Of a stretch of 64,000 nt of DNA, positions 1-9,410 are shown in pieces. The DNA lies in contig NZ_JAQQKV010000001.1 in the NCBI RefSeq assembly GCF_028550435.1, positions 1,302,001-1,366,000 of the forward strand, written 5' to 3'. Within the stretch, counting starts at the first letter, position 1; each line of letters begins with the position of its first letter. Below the pieces are notes generated by a model that saw only the letters and a program-made list of their open reading frames with translations, was not told the DNA's origin and did no database searches. This DNA comes from Asticcacaulis machinosus. Lineage in GTDB: Bacteria > Pseudomonadota > Alphaproteobacteria > Caulobacterales > Caulobacteraceae. Position numbers and translations under genes: made by a program.

Positions 1-1
1 A

Positions 2-2143
2 GCTCTCTTTATCTCCGATATTACCGATCAGATCGCGCCGATTGCGCCCGATTGTCCCAACGCGGTGATATACGACCTGTTCCGCGATACGCCCGATCTG
101 ATGGTGGTGGCGGTTGCTGACACCGATGGTACGGTTTTAGGCCTCATTGAACGTCACACCTTCAATCTGAGGATGGCCGCGGAATTTGGCCGCGCCCTGT
201 TCAGCCGCAAGCCGGTTACGGCCATGATGGATGCCGACCCGCTTAGGGTCGATATAGGTACCCCTTTGCGCGATTTTACCCGTGCAACTCTGGCCGAGCG
301 CCCGTCAGAACTGATGCGCGGCTTTATCGCCACGCATGAGGGCAAATATGTGGGTGTCGGCACCGGCCTTTCCGTGCTTAAGGCCATTAGTGCCGATCTG
401 CAAAATGCCTTTGACCTTCAACAGGTTATGACCCAGGATCTGTTGCGCCTGAGCGCCGAAGCCCAGCGCAGTCAGGTGTTCCTCAACACCGTCATCAACA
501 ATATCCCGGCGATGGTGCTGGTCAAAAACGCCGATGACCAGCGCATACGCCTGATCAACCACGCCGGCGAGCGATTGTTTAACGTCAGGGCGTCTGATGT
601 GGTTGGCAAGACCAGTCAGGAATTGTTCCCTGCCGATGTCACCGCCCGCATTCTGGCCAGCGACCGTAAGGCGCTTGAGGGCTCGGAGGCGGTCGTCATG
701 GACGATGAAATCTTTACCGACGCCCAGCAGCGTAAGCGCGTTCTGCAACTCAAAAAAACGGTTCTGCGCAGCGATGACGGTACCGCCGACAGCATCATCA
801 CGCTCGGCATGGATCTGACCGAACAAAAAGAGGCTGAGGCCCGTATTGCGCAACTGGCTCACTATGATCCGCTCACGGGGCTGGCCAACCGGGCTTTGTT
901 TGCCACGGATCTGGAAAAATCCTTAAGCCGCGCCCAAAGATCGGGCCGGTCGTTCGCGCTAATGTGTCTTGATCTCGATCGCTTTAAGGCGGTCAACGAT
1001 TCCTACGGCCACCTGATGGGGGATCAATTACTGATTCAGGTTGCCGAACGGTTGCGAGCGTGTGTGCGCAAGGGTGATCTGATCGCACGCATGGGTGGGG
1101 ATGAATTTGCCGTTATTCAGGATATCACCCGCCCTGATGACGCCCAGCATCTGGCCGGACGCATTGTTGAGGCCATGAAGGCACCGTTCAAGGTGGGGGA
1201 CATGCGTTTCCAGATCGGCATCTCGATCGGCATCGTCATCGCCCCTCAGGACGGGCTTGATCCCCACAACCTGCTGTCGCGGGCAGACCTGGCCATGTAC
1301 CGCGTCAAGGCCGAAGGTCGCAACGGCTGGTGCTTTTTCAAGCCGGAAATGGATGAGCAGTTGCAGCGCCGGCTTGAGATGGAGCAGGATTTAAAGCGCG
1401 CGCTGGCCGACAACCAGTTCCAGCTTTATTTCCAGCCCCTGCTCAATCTCGACACCCAAGAAATTACGTCGTTTGAAGCCTTGCTGCGCTGGCACCATCC
1501 GGTGCGTGGCATGGTCTCACCGGCCGAGTTTATCCCCGTCGCCGAAGAGTCGGGCCTGATCGGGCCTCTGGGTGAATGGGTGCTGAAAACTGCTTGTAAT
1601 GCCGCCGCAACATGGTCGCAGCCGTGGCGCATTGCTGTCAATATCTCACCGCTCCAGTTCCGCCATAAGTCCCTGCCCGTGCTGGTCAAAAAGGCGCTGA
1701 AGGCCGCTGGCCTGCCCGCCAGCCGTCTTGAGCTTGAAATCACCGAAAGCGTGCTGCTGGAAAACGAAAAGCAGAACCTGAGCATCCTCACGCAAATCCG
1801 CGATATGGGCGTGCGTATTGCGATGGATGATTTTGGCACCGGCTATTCGTCGCTCAGCTATCTGCGCGCCTTCCCGTTCGACAAGATCAAGATAGATCAG
1901 TCGTTCGTGCGCGACCTGCCTCACGACCGCGATGCCCTGTCGATCATCCGCGCCATCACGGACATGGCCCAGTCTTTGGGCGTACGCATCACCGCCGAAG
2001 GGGTTGAAACTCAGGCCCAGATGGACGCCCTGAAAGAGCTGGGCTGCCACGAAGCGCAGGGCTACCTGATCGGCCGCCCGGCACCGGGGATCGAGGCCTA
2101 TTGCCCAGAGGTCATGACAGTGACAAAGACGGTGGCAGCGTAA
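2..2143 (+). CDS. GGDEF-EAL c-di-GMP turnover protein with PAS domain (5' partial)
   Basis: Cyclic-di-GMP synthase/phosphodiesterase-type protein, cut by the left window edge: the frame is open from base 2, so the GTG at 65 is probably internal. Numbering from that GTG, a CBS-like stretch (about 1-105) is followed by a PAS domain (about 137-255), a GGDEF domain with intact GGDEF at 344-348 and an RxxD product-inhibition site (RKGD, 335-338), and an EAL domain with EAL at 471-473 plus NISPLQF, DDFGTG and AEGVE motifs. Both catalytic centres look intact, so which activity dominates cannot be told from sequence. No transmembrane segment is visible in the part present, so it is probably cytosolic with PAS and CBS-like sensing. 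The protein ends in a normal TAA; a DUF4153 gene follows on the same strand. Confidence 0.93.
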   Translation, partial: ALFISDITDQIAPIAPDCPNAVIYDLFRDTPDLMVVAVADTDGTVLGLIERHTFNLRMAAEFGRALFSRKPVTAMMDADPLRVDIGTPLRDFTRATLAERPSELMRGFIATHEGKYVGVGTGLSVLKAISADLQNAFDLQQVMTQDLLRLSAEAQRSQVFLNTVINNIPAMVLVKNADDQRIRLINHAGERLFNVRASDVVGKTSQELFPADVTARILASDRKALEGSEAVVMDDEIFTDAQQRKRVLQLKKTVLRSDDGTADSIITLGMDLTEQKEAEARIAQLAHYDPLTGLANRALFATDLEKSLSRAQRSGRSFALMCLDLDRFKAVNDSYGHLMGDQLLIQVAERLRACVRKGDLIARMGGDEFAVIQDITRPDDAQHLAGRIVEAMKAPFKVGDMRFQIGISIGIVIAPQDGLDPHNLLSRADLAMYRVKAEGRNGWCFFKPEMDEQLQRRLEMEQDLKRALADNQFQLYFQPLLNLDTQEITSFEALLRWHHPVRGMVSPAEFIPVAEESGLIGPLGEWVLKTACNAAATWSQPWRIAVNISPLQFRHKSLPVLVKKALKAAGLPASRLELEITESVLLENEKQNLSILTQIRDMGVRIAMDDFGTGYSSLSYLRAFPFDKIKIDQSFVRDLPHDRDALSIIRAITDMAQSLGVRITAEGVETQAQMDALKELGCHEAQGYLIGRPAPGIEAYCPEVMTVTKTVAA

Positions 2144-2237
2144 AGAATACCCCTCCGTCTGCTCATTTCATTCGCAGCCACCTTCCGCCACCGCTCCTTC
2201 CGCGCTATAGTCCGGCAAAATGTCACGGGGGGACGCT

Positions 2238-3986
2238 ATGCTGGATGCCGCAAAACAACCGTTTTCAGAACGGCACGCGCTGATATTCCGCGCCGTCATC
2301 GGGGTACTGTTCGGACTGGTTCTGGCCTATCTCCAAACCTACACGGACGCCCATCGGCCCGAATATCCGATTGATCCGGCAAAGATCACCCAAACCTATA
2401 TCTGGCACCAGATCGCCTTTCTGACCGTGGCATTGAGCGCCTTTATTTACTGGGCCGGGGCGGCGGCCATGCGGCGAGGGACGCTTGCGATCTGGGGCCT
2501 GATCAGCATGGCGTTGATCGCCGTCATCGCCTGGACGCAATATCAACAAAACCCGACGCCTTATTTCTCACCGTTCTGGGGCACAGCGACGTTTCTGCTG
2601 TATCCGCTACTGTTCATCAGCCACGAACTGATCTCCAGCGCAGATCAGGCCCGCAAAGCGATCGCCCCCTACAGCCTTTATTTCGACGAAGCGTGGAAGC
2701 GCGGGGTGCAGCTATGCCTGTGCATCCTGTTCACCCTGTTGCTGTGGGGGATTTTATGGCTGGGGGCGTCTCTGCTCGGTTTCATCGGGTTTGACTGGTT
2801 CAAAAAGCTGCTGGAGCAGGAATATTTCAGCTTCCCCATCACCGGTCTGGCGTTGGGAGTATCGGTGCACCTATCGGATGTGCAGACCAAGCTTCTGGCC
2901 AATGTCCGTGCGTTGATACTTGGCGTGCTGTCGTGGCTGCTGCCGGTGATCGTGCTGGTGGGGCTGATCTTTACGGTCAGCCTGTGTTTCAGCGGCCTTG
3001 AGCCGTTGTGGAAGACCAAGGCGGCGACGGCGACCCTACTAGGGGCGTGTTTGGGGCTGGTACTGCTGATCAACGCCGCCTATCAGCAGGGCGACGAAGA
3101 GCGTCCGGTGAACGTCGCACTCAAAATTGCCGCCCGGATCGGTTGTGGCCTGATCCTGATTTTCTCAGTACTGGCCGCCTATGCGCTCAGTTTGCGGATC
3201 GGCCAGTACGGCCTGACGCCGGCGCGGATCATGGCGCTGACAGGCGTCATCGTGGCCCTGCTGTACGGGATCGGTTACGCCGTGGCTGCCGTCATGCCGG
3301 GCCGGTGGCTGCGCCTGATTGAGCCGCTCAATATCGCCTTTGCCATCGCCAAGTGCGTGATTTTTATATGCGTACTGACGCCGATCGCCACGCCTGCCCG
3401 CCTGAGCGTGGGCGATCAGGTTGCCCGCCTACAATCGGGCAAGGTGGCACCGGATCAGTTCGACTGGAACCTGCTGCGGTTTGAAACCGGTATTTACGGC
3501 ACCCGCGCCCTTGATATACTTGAAGCGAGCGGCACCACCGACACCATTCGTAAAAAGGCGACCGAGGCTAAGACCATGAAAGAACGCTATCAGCTCACGC
3601 CGCCCTCCACATCCGTAAAACCGTCGGCGGGGCAGTTCAAAATCATCGCGCCTGCCGATGGCGTGATGCCAGAAACCTTTATGGCGCAGGATTTCAACCT
3701 TGAGGGATATGACACGCCCCAGTGCATGAAAACGGCCTCGAAACTGTGTCAGGTATCGCTGATTGATCTTAACCGCGACAACGTGCCGGAAATCGTTATT
3801 CTGGATGACAACGCCCTGCGGATCTATATCCACGGCGTCGGCAAATGGCAGCAGCAGACAGCGGATTTTACGCTCACCGACGCGCAGAAAGCGGCCTTCC
3901 TCAAAGGCGAAGCACGGGCGACTGAGCCTCAATGGGATGATCTTATGGTCGACGATAAGCGCCTTTCGATAGACACCCCGCAATAG
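2238..3986 (+). CDS. DUF4153 family membrane protein
   Basis: Polytopic inner-membrane protein of the DUF4153 family, of unknown function. The first two thirds carry about ten hydrophobic segments. The last ~190 residues are soluble and begin with the family-like stretch VARLQSGKVAPDQFDWNLL, followed by a charged and probably periplasmic tail. Two in-frame ATGs exist. The one at 2238 is preferred because a GGGGGGA Shine-Dalgarno (2227-2233) lies 4 nt upstream of it, whereas the ATG at 2220 has none. The upstream gap (2144-2237) holds a degenerate copy of the CCCCTCCGTC-type intergenic repeat. Family assignment is by recognition of the overall pattern; no enzymatic motif was seen. Confidence 0.85.
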   Translation: MLDAAKQPFSERHALIFRAVIGVLFGLVLAYLQTYTDAHRPEYPIDPAKITQTYIWHQIAFLTVALSAFIYWAGAAAMRRGTLAIWGLISMALIAVIAWTQYQQNPTPYFSPFWGTATFLLYPLLFISHELISSADQARKAIAPYSLYFDEAWKRGVQLCLCILFTLLLWGILWLGASLLGFIGFDWFKKLLEQEYFSFPITGLALGVSVHLSDVQTKLLANVRALILGVLSWLLPVIVLVGLIFTVSLCFSGLEPLWKTKAATATLLGACLGLVLLINAAYQQGDEERPVNVALKIAARIGCGLILIFSVLAAYALSLRIGQYGLTPARIMALTGVIVALLYGIGYAVAAVMPGRWLRLIEPLNIAFAIAKCVIFICVLTPIATPARLSVGDQVARLQSGKVAPDQFDWNLLRFETGIYGTRALDILEASGTTDTIRKKATEAKTMKERYQLTPPSTSVKPSAGQFKIIAPADGVMPETFMAQDFNLEGYDTPQCMKTASKLCQVSLIDLNRDNVPEIVILDDNALRIYIHGVGKWQQQTADFTLTDAQKAAFLKGEARATEPQWDDLMVDDKRLSIDTPQ

Positions 3987-4009
3987 CCATTTCTTTATTT
4001 TTCGAAGGG

Positions 4010-4024
4010 TTAGCCGCAATTTAA
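4010..4024. promoter_or_regulatory. Near-consensus CtrA box
   Basis: TTAG, seven bases, TTAA: seven of eight positions of the CtrA full site TTAA-N7-TTAA known from Caulobacter. It lies upstream of the small membrane gene at 4082. A chance match in AT-rich intergenic DNA is possible. Confidence 0.3.
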
Positions 4025-4081
4025 ACCTGAGGCCCCGGGGCATAGGCTCATGGTTACCCATGAACCGTAAGGAATATGTCT

Positions 4082-4267
4082 ATGCCCCTGATTAACCTTG
4101 TTGTCGTGCTGATTGTGGTCGGCGTCCTGCTGTGGCTGGTCAACACCTATATCCCGATGGATGGCAAGATCAAAAACATCCTCAATGCCGTGGTCGTTAT
4201 CGGTGTTGTGCTGTGGCTGCTTCAGGTCTTTGGCCTGTTCAGCAGCCTGTCCGGCATTACCGTATAA
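4082..4267 (+). CDS. Small two-helix membrane protein (Thivi_2564-like)
   Basis: A 61-residue protein that is almost entirely hydrophobic: two transmembrane helices joined by the short polar turn NTYIPMDGKIKNILN. This matches the small conserved Thivi_2564-type membrane proteins of unknown function. The ATG at 4082 is chosen over the one at 4076 because AAGGA (4069-4073) sits 8 nt before it; the 4076 start would leave only 2 nt. A near-consensus CtrA box (TTAG-N7-TTAA, 4010-4024) lies about 58 nt upstream. The protein is short but has clean codon use and a good ribosome binding site. Confidence 0.82.
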   Translation: MPLINLVVVLIVVGVLLWLVNTYIPMDGKIKNILNAVVVIGVVLWLLQVFGLFSSLSGITV

Positions 4268-4282
4268 GCGCTGCGCCTGAAC

Positions 4283-5281
4283 CTAATTCGACGCTTCCAT
4301 AAGGCCCGTTTGCGCAAACAGTTCGACTGAACGCAGGCGGGCCTTTATGTCGTGGATAGGCATAGAGATAATCAGCTCATCGGCTTCGGTCTGCGCCAGA
4401 AAGGCCCGCAGTTTGGCCGTTATGGTCTCAAGCGACCCGACCACCGCATATTTCAGCATATGATCAACCATCGCCGCCTCATCAGGGCTCAACTGTAAGC
4501 CGCGGTTAGGCTTGGGGAAAGGTTTGCGGTCATTACGGCGCAGATTGGCGAACGACTGCTGCATCGAGGTATAAAGATACTTCGCCTCTTCATCCGTATC
4601 CGCCGCCACGCCCATAACGCCGACCATCGCATAGGGTTTGTCCAGAACCGCCGACGGTTTGAACTGGCTGCGGTAGATATGAAGCGCCTGAAACAGATGC
4701 TCCGGTGCAAAATGTGACGCGAACGCATAAGGTAAGCCCAGCATGGCGGCCAGTTGCGCACTGTAAAGGCTTGATCCCAAAAGCCAGATCGGCACATTAC
4801 TATTCATCCCCGGCACCGCGATGACCGGACGGCTGGCGGCGTCATCACCTTCCCCCAGATAGGCCTGAAGCTCCAGCACATCATTGGGGAAGCTATCGAC
4901 ACCGTTATCAAGGTTTCGGCGCAAAGCCCGCGCGGTCTTCATATCGGTGCCCGGTGCGCGCCCCAGCCCCAGATCAACCCGGCCCGGATAAAGCGCTTCC
5001 AGCGTGCCGAACTGCTCAGCGATCACCAGCGGCGAATGGTTGGGTAGCATGATCCCACCGGAACCTATGCGGATAGTTTTCGTCGCCTGCCCCACATGGG
5101 CAATCACGATCGAGGTCGCCGCCGAGGCGATCCCCGGCATGCCGTGATGCTCCGCCAGCCAATAGCGCGTATATCCCAGTGCTTCGGCAGCTTTCGCCAT
5201 CAGGGCCGAATTATTCAGCGCCTCACGCACCGTCCCGCCCTCACCGATCTGCGACAAATCAAGAATGGAAAACGGGATCAT
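4283..5281 (-). CDS. Luciferase-like (LLM class) flavin-dependent oxidoreductase
   Basis: A 332-residue bacterial-luciferase-fold flavin monooxygenase (TIM barrel) of the short group typified by E. coli YhbW. Recognisable stretches are the N-terminal [18 protein letters not shown], the [16 protein letters not shown] segment, [11 protein letters not shown] (flavin/substrate region) and a late IWLLGSS. It would use FMNH2 and O2; the substrate is unknown. The start at 5281 is supported by GGAGG 7 nt upstream. Immediately upstream, overlapping that Shine-Dalgarno, is a near-perfect palindrome (5291-5314) that could be an operator or an mRNA hairpin controlling this gene. Confidence 0.9.
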   Translation of the reverse strand: MIPFSILDLSQIGEGGTVREALNNSALMAKAAEALGYTRYWLAEHHGMPGIASAATSIVIAHVGQATKTIRIGSGGIMLPNHSPLVIAEQFGTLEALYPGRVDLGLGRAPGTDMKTARALRRNLDNGVDSFPNDVLELQAYLGEGDDAASRPVIAVPGMNSNVPIWLLGSSLYSAQLAAMLGLPYAFASHFAPEHLFQALHIYRSQFKPSAVLDKPYAMVGVMGVAADTDEEAKYLYTSMQQSFANLRRNDRKPFPKPNRGLQLSPDEAAMVDHMLKYAVVGSLETITAKLRAFLAQTEADELIISMPIHDIKARLRSVELFAQTGLMEASN

Positions 5282-5290
5282 AAATTACCT

Positions 5291-5314
5291 CCGATGTGAG
5301 CCAGCTCACATCGG
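5291..5314. promoter_or_regulatory. Palindrome in front of LLM oxidoreductase
   Basis: Perfect 11-bp inverted repeat (CCGATGTGAGC / GCTCACATCGG) with a 2-nt centre, directly before the start of the monooxygenase gene. Its start-proximal arm contributes bases to the GGAGG Shine-Dalgarno. It is either a repressor operator or a structure that masks the ribosome binding site. Confidence 0.5.
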
Positions 5315-5388
5315 GTAAGCGGCACATGTACAGATGCCTTATGTAGGAGTTTCGGTTACGATTTGAAGGTTTAGGCGTAATTAAAGTC

Positions 5389-5411
5389 GCAGGGGCACAG
5401 CCCCTGCACCC
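5389..5411 (-). repeat. Palindromic interspersed repeat, left copy
   Basis: A 23-bp element whose minus strand reads GGGTGCAGGGGC, TGT, then GCCCCTGC, so it folds on itself. A copy in opposite orientation, differing at one base, sits at 6704-6726; the two bracket the DUF2971 gene. A partial copy lies at 29891-29903. Confidence 0.7.
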
Positions 5412-5485
5412 GAAATTGAACATCGACGAAAACACAGTCCGATATGTTAATAATCACATAGAGATTCTAGTGGGGCCAGACTTGA

Positions 5486-6472
5486 ATGACCGAAAATGTA
5501 GAAAAAACAGTATCTGATGTGTACCCAAGTCTGTTCCATTACACGACCTACAGCGGATTGATCGGCATACTCCAAAGCCAGTCACTTTGGGCGACAAACT
5601 ATCAATTTCTCAACGATAGCACTGAGTTCAAGCTTGCCGCGGAAAGGCTGGTTCATGAGATCAAACCTCATTACGAGCGTGCGATTATTGAGCAAATATC
5701 CATAAACGATATGTTCAAAGGCTACATTCAGGCTAAAGGGGGCTTACATAACTTTATCAATGAGCCAGTGACCATTGCTGAAAGCATGTATAAGGCCACG
5801 GGCGACAATATTTTCATAACCTCGTTTTCAGCCCATTTGGATCAGTACGTGGCTCAAAATGGTCAACTTAGCCAGTGGCGCGCCTATGGTATTGATGGTG
5901 GTTATTCGATTGAATTTAACTCAAAAGAAATCGAAAATTTATTCAAAGAAGAGTCTGAGGCTTATGATTGCACAGGGTATTTAGCCGATACAATTTATAG
6001 TGATGATGAGGAAAAATTTCGCTTAGAACTGCAACCCAAAACTGAATCCCTAATTTACACAGCGATTGAAACATTTCGTTCAATAATCGAGAGACGCGCG
6101 GCTACAATACCACCCTCAGCCTACAGTGATTTCATATCCTTTTCTGGTAGATATAAACATCATGCCTTTAAAGAGGAAAACGAGGTGCGTATCTTCGTTG
6201 ATGTAAAAAACACCACTAAAGACAAGGCTCCCCATGCAATTCGTTACCGTGGGGGTACATTGAAAACACCGTACATCTCCCTTTTTGAACGGGGAGAAAC
6301 CTTAAAGTTAGAGGAGTTGTCGCGCGACAATATTACTGTGCCAATTAAACGCATCATCGTTGGCCCTCATAAAGACAAACACTTGCGGGCAGCATCACTC
6401 AAAGCGATCCTGAGACATACGGATATCGAGGTCACTATGTCCGACATTCCGTTTGTAGGCGTTCACGTATAG
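5486..6472 (+). CDS. DUF2971 domain protein
   Basis: A 328-residue protein matching DUF2971: LFHYTTYSGLIGILQSQSLWATN at the N-terminus, then FLNDSTEF, SFSAHLDQ, QWRAYGIDGGYSIEF, and a late HHAFKEENEVRIF. This is the usual order of the family, whose biochemical role is unknown. The gene is clearly more AT-rich than its neighbours and stands alone, bracketed by inverted copies of a palindromic repeat (5389-5411 and 6704-6726), which suggests horizontal acquisition. No obvious Shine-Dalgarno precedes the ATG. There is no partner gene that would mark it as part of a defence system, although genes of this family do turn up in accessory regions. Confidence 0.85.
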   Translation: MTENVEKTVSDVYPSLFHYTTYSGLIGILQSQSLWATNYQFLNDSTEFKLAAERLVHEIKPHYERAIIEQISINDMFKGYIQAKGGLHNFINEPVTIAESMYKATGDNIFITSFSAHLDQYVAQNGQLSQWRAYGIDGGYSIEFNSKEIENLFKEESEAYDCTGYLADTIYSDDEEKFRLELQPKTESLIYTAIETFRSIIERRAATIPPSAYSDFISFSGRYKHHAFKEENEVRIFVDVKNTTKDKAPHAIRYRGGTLKTPYISLFERGETLKLEELSRDNITVPIKRIIVGPHKDKHLRAASLKAILRHTDIEVTMSDIPFVGVHV

Positions 6473-6475
6473 AGT

Positions 6476-6632
6476 GACCCCTCCGTCGCGGACTTCGTCG
6501 CGCCACCTCCCCACTTTGTAGGGAGGAGGAATGCCCCCACCACACCTCACGGCCTTTGTCCGCTCGCCCCCTCCGTCTGTTCGCTGCGCTCACAGCCACC
6601 TCCCCATCGCTCACACGATAGGGAGGAGAAAA
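6476..6632 (+). repeat. Two tandem copies of a CCCCTCCGTC-type intergenic repeat
   Basis: Two related copies (about 6476-6530 and 6548-6632), each running from CCCCTCCGTC through a short GC hairpin and GCCACCTCCCC to GGGAGGAG. A close relative is at 30710-30771, and weaker ones at 2146-2200 and 60190-60221. The CACCTCCCC and GGGAGG parts pair with each other. No gene is seen here. Confidence 0.65.
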
Positions 6633-6635
6633 TAG

Positions 6636-6666
6636 AAAAAGCCGCCGGAGGGTTCCGGCGGCTTTT
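6636..6666. terminator. Bidirectional terminator (clpA side)
   Basis: A-run, then GCCGCCGGA paired with TCCGGCGGC (4-nt loop), then a T-run: a symmetric intrinsic terminator. On the minus strand it lies downstream of clpA; on the plus strand it could end DUF2971 transcripts. Confidence 0.8.
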
Positions 6667-6703
6667 ATGTTTAGTGCGGACAGAGCCATCTGCGCCCCGT
6701 AAC

Positions 6704-6726
6704 GGGTGCAGGGGCTGAGCCCCTGC
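6704..6726 (+). repeat. Palindromic interspersed repeat, right copy
   Basis: Starts GGGTGCAGGGGC and ends GCCCCTGC. Differs from the inverted copy at 5389-5411 by one central base. It lies between the clpA stop and its terminator. Confidence 0.7.
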
Positions 6727-6740
6727 CCACCTTACTCATA

Positions 6741-9053
6741 TCAATCGACGGTTTCGGCGCGGGACGCGTTCTTGTCCTTGGCCGGGGTGATGTCGAAGCC
6801 GATCTTGCCCTCGTCGGTGAGTTTGACAAGGATATGACCGCCGCGCACCAGCTTGCCGAACAGTATCTCGTCGGCCAGCGGCTTTTTGATGTAGTCCTGA
6901 ATGACCCGCGCCAGAGGCCGCGCGCCGTACAGTTCGTCGTAGCCATTTTCCGACAGCCACTTGGCGGCATCGTCGGTCAGGGTGATCGAGATGTTGCGGT
7001 CAGCCAGTTGCATCTCAAGCTGGAGAATGAACTTCTGGACGACCTGGGCGATCACGTCCTGCTTCAGTTGCTTGAAGGTGACGATGGCATCCAGACGGTT
7101 GCGGAATTCCGGCGTAAACAGACGCTTGATCGCCGCATCGTCTTCGCCTTCGACCTTTGAGCGGCCAAAGCCGATCGAGTTCTTCTGATTGTCCGACGCG
7201 CCAGCGTTTGTGGTCATGATCAGGATCACATTGCGGAAATCGACCTTTTTGCCAACGGCATCCGTCAGCATGCCATGATCCATGACCTGCAACAGGATGT
7301 TGTAGATATCCGAGTGGGCCTTTTCGATTTCATCGAGCAGGACAACCGCATGCGGTTGCTGATCGACGGCATCGGTAAGCAACCCGCCCTGATCATGGCC
7401 GACATAGCCCGGAGGGGCCCCGATCAGGCGCGACACGGTGTGACGCTCCATATATTCGGACATGTCAAAGCGCAGCAGATCGATCCCCAGCGTCGCCGCC
7501 AGTTGCTTGGCCACCTCGGTTTTTCCCACACCGGTCGGGCCGGAGAACAGGTAGCAACCGATCGGCTTTTGCGGATCGCGCAGGCCCGCGCGGGCCAGTT
7601 TCATGGCTGACGACAGTTGCTCGATGGCATCGTCCTGACCAAAGACCACCCGTTGCAGATCCTTTTCCAGATCGCGCAGGGCTTCGGTATCAGACCGCGA
7701 GACCGACTTTGACGGAATACGGGCGATCTTGGCGATGACCGTTTCGATTTCCTTCGGGCCGATGACCTTCTTGCGCTTGGATTCCGGCAGTATGACCTGC
7801 AAGGCTCCGGCTTCGTCGATCACGTCAATGGCCTTATCCGGCAGCTTACGGTCGGTGATGTAACGCGCCGACAGCTCGACCGCGGTCTTGATGGCCGCAT
7901 CGGTGTATTTCAGCTTATGGAAGGTCTCATAGTACGGCTTGAGACCGCGCAGGATCTTAATGGTGTCGTCCGGCGACGGTTCATTGACGTCGATCTTCTG
8001 GAAACGACGCACCAGGGCGCGATCCTTCTCAAAGTGCTGACGGTACTCCTTATAGGTCGTGGAGCCCATGCAGCGCAGAGCGCCCGACGCCAAAGCCGGT
8101 TTCAGCAGGTTGGACGCATCCATCGCTCCGCCTGATGTCGCGCCCGCACCAATGACGGTGTGGATTTCGTCGATGAACAGGACGGCGTTCGGATGGGCCT
8201 CAAGTTCTTTGACGACCTGCTTGACGCGTTCTTCAAAGTCACCGCGGTAACGGGTACCGGCCAAAAGCGTACCCATGTCGAGGCTATAGATCGTGGCCCC
8301 AGCCAGAACTTCGGGCACTTCGCCGTCGACGATCTTTTTGGCCAGACCTTCGGCAATGGCCGTCTTACCCACGCCCGGATCACCCACCAGCAGCGGGTTG
8401 TTCTTGGTGCGGCGGCACAGGATCTGAATGGCGCGCTCAACCTCGGCATGGCGGCCGATCAGCGGATCAACCTTGCCGTGGCGGGACTTTTCATTCAGGT
8501 CGACACAGTAGGCCGCCAAAGCGTCGCCAGTGGACTTTTCGCCCTTGGATTTTTCATCCGATGGCGCACCATCTTCGGAGGCACTGCGCACGGTACGCGG
8601 TTCGGACGCACCCGGCTTCTTGGCGATGCCGTGGGCGATGAAATTGACCGCGTCATAGCGCGTCATTTCCTGTTCCTGCAGGAAGAACGCCGCGTGGCTT
8701 TCGCGCTCCGAGAAGATGGCCACCAGCACATTGGCACCTGTGACTTCATCCCGACCGGATGACTGGACGTGGATAACCGCGCGCTGAATGACGCGCTGGA
8801 AACCGGCCGTGGGCTTGGCTTCTTCGGACTGCGGCACCACCAGCGATTTGAGGTCGGTTTCGATATAGGCGTTCAGCGCCACCCGCAGTTTTGATAAATC
8901 CACATTACACGCGGTCATGACGGCGGCGGAATCCACATCGTCAATGAGGGCGAGGAGGAGGTGCTCTAAGGTCGCATACTCATGATGATGAGCATTGGCG
9001 TGCCCGACGGCCCGATGAAGAGTGTCTTCAAGCGCGCTGGAAAATGATGGCAT
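6741..9053 (-). CDS. clpA: ATP-dependent Clp protease ATP-binding subunit ClpA
   Basis: Hexameric AAA+ unfoldase that feeds substrates to ClpP; with ClpS it handles N-degron proteins. The 770-residue length is typical. The N-domain with two Clp_N repeats (1-145) is followed by a charged linker. AAA1 has Walker A GDPGVGKT (224-231) and Walker B VLFIDE (about 291-296); AAA2 has Walker A GPTGVGKT (505-512) and VVLLDE. The ClpP-docking IGF tripeptide is at 627-629, as expected for ClpA rather than ClpB. The start fits the conserved [15 protein letters not shown]-terminus. It lies downstream of clpS on the same strand, the usual clpS-clpA order, but here the gap between them carries three repeats of the clpS 3' end. 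A terminator follows at 6636-6666. Confidence 0.97.
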   Translation of the reverse strand: MPSFSSALEDTLHRAVGHANAHHHEYATLEHLLLALIDDVDSAAVMTACNVDLSKLRVALNAYIETDLKSLVVPQSEEAKPTAGFQRVIQRAVIHVQSSGRDEVTGANVLVAIFSERESHAAFFLQEQEMTRYDAVNFIAHGIAKKPGASEPRTVRSASEDGAPSDEKSKGEKSTGDALAAYCVDLNEKSRHGKVDPLIGRHAEVERAIQILCRRTKNNPLLVGDPGVGKTAIAEGLAKKIVDGEVPEVLAGATIYSLDMGTLLAGTRYRGDFEERVKQVVKELEAHPNAVLFIDEIHTVIGAGATSGGAMDASNLLKPALASGALRCMGSTTYKEYRQHFEKDRALVRRFQKIDVNEPSPDDTIKILRGLKPYYETFHKLKYTDAAIKTAVELSARYITDRKLPDKAIDVIDEAGALQVILPESKRKKVIGPKEIETVIAKIARIPSKSVSRSDTEALRDLEKDLQRVVFGQDDAIEQLSSAMKLARAGLRDPQKPIGCYLFSGPTGVGKTEVAKQLAATLGIDLLRFDMSEYMERHTVSRLIGAPPGYVGHDQGGLLTDAVDQQPHAVVLLDEIEKAHSDIYNILLQVMDHGMLTDAVGKKVDFRNVILIMTTNAGASDNQKNSIGFGRSKVEGEDDAAIKRLFTPEFRNRLDAIVTFKQLKQDVIAQVVQKFILQLEMQLADRNISITLTDDAAKWLSENGYDELYGARPLARVIQDYIKKPLADEILFGKLVRGGHILVKLTDEGKIGFDITPAKDKNASRAETVD

Positions 9054-9230
9054 GTTCAGCCTCCTTAAAGCTGTGATCCAAACTCTGTACTCTCTAGTCC
9101 TTTATTCTTGCCCCATCGGTAGTTCGCGAAACACATAAGATCTTTTGGGTCTCGGATCGTTCGCTTGCCAAAAACGCGGCCGGAATTCTAAAAACTGTAT
9201 CTTCGTCTATTACATAGGAAGCGGATTAAT

Positions 9231-9410
9231 CCTTTTCCATAGTGCATTGCAGAGGATGCTGATGGCTTGCTTAGGTTTTGTCATCAGCCTTGTCAGTCCT
9301 TCTCCATCGTACATTGCAGCGGATGCTGATGACGCCATGTATTTTAAGTCTTGCCGTCATCAGCCTTTATCAGTCCTTCTCCATTGTACATTGCAGCGGA
9401 TGCTGATGAC
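9231..9410 (-). repeat. Three tandem-spaced copies of the clpS 3' end
   Basis: The last 13 codons and stop of clpS lie within a 54-55 bp unit (9356-9410) that begins GTCATCAGC and ends with its inverse GCTGATGAC. A second full unit lies at 9280-9333 (41 of 42 bases identical over the core), and a truncated one at 9231-9265 (30 of 35). The end of unit two (9325-9334) and the start of unit one (9355-9364) also form a 10-bp hairpin. The copies downstream of the stop are non-coding. Confidence 0.85.

Noticed and set aside
9231-9410. CRISPR-like array
   Set aside because: Only three units, one degenerate, spacers of 13-21 bp, and the unit encodes the clpS C-terminus; no cas genes.
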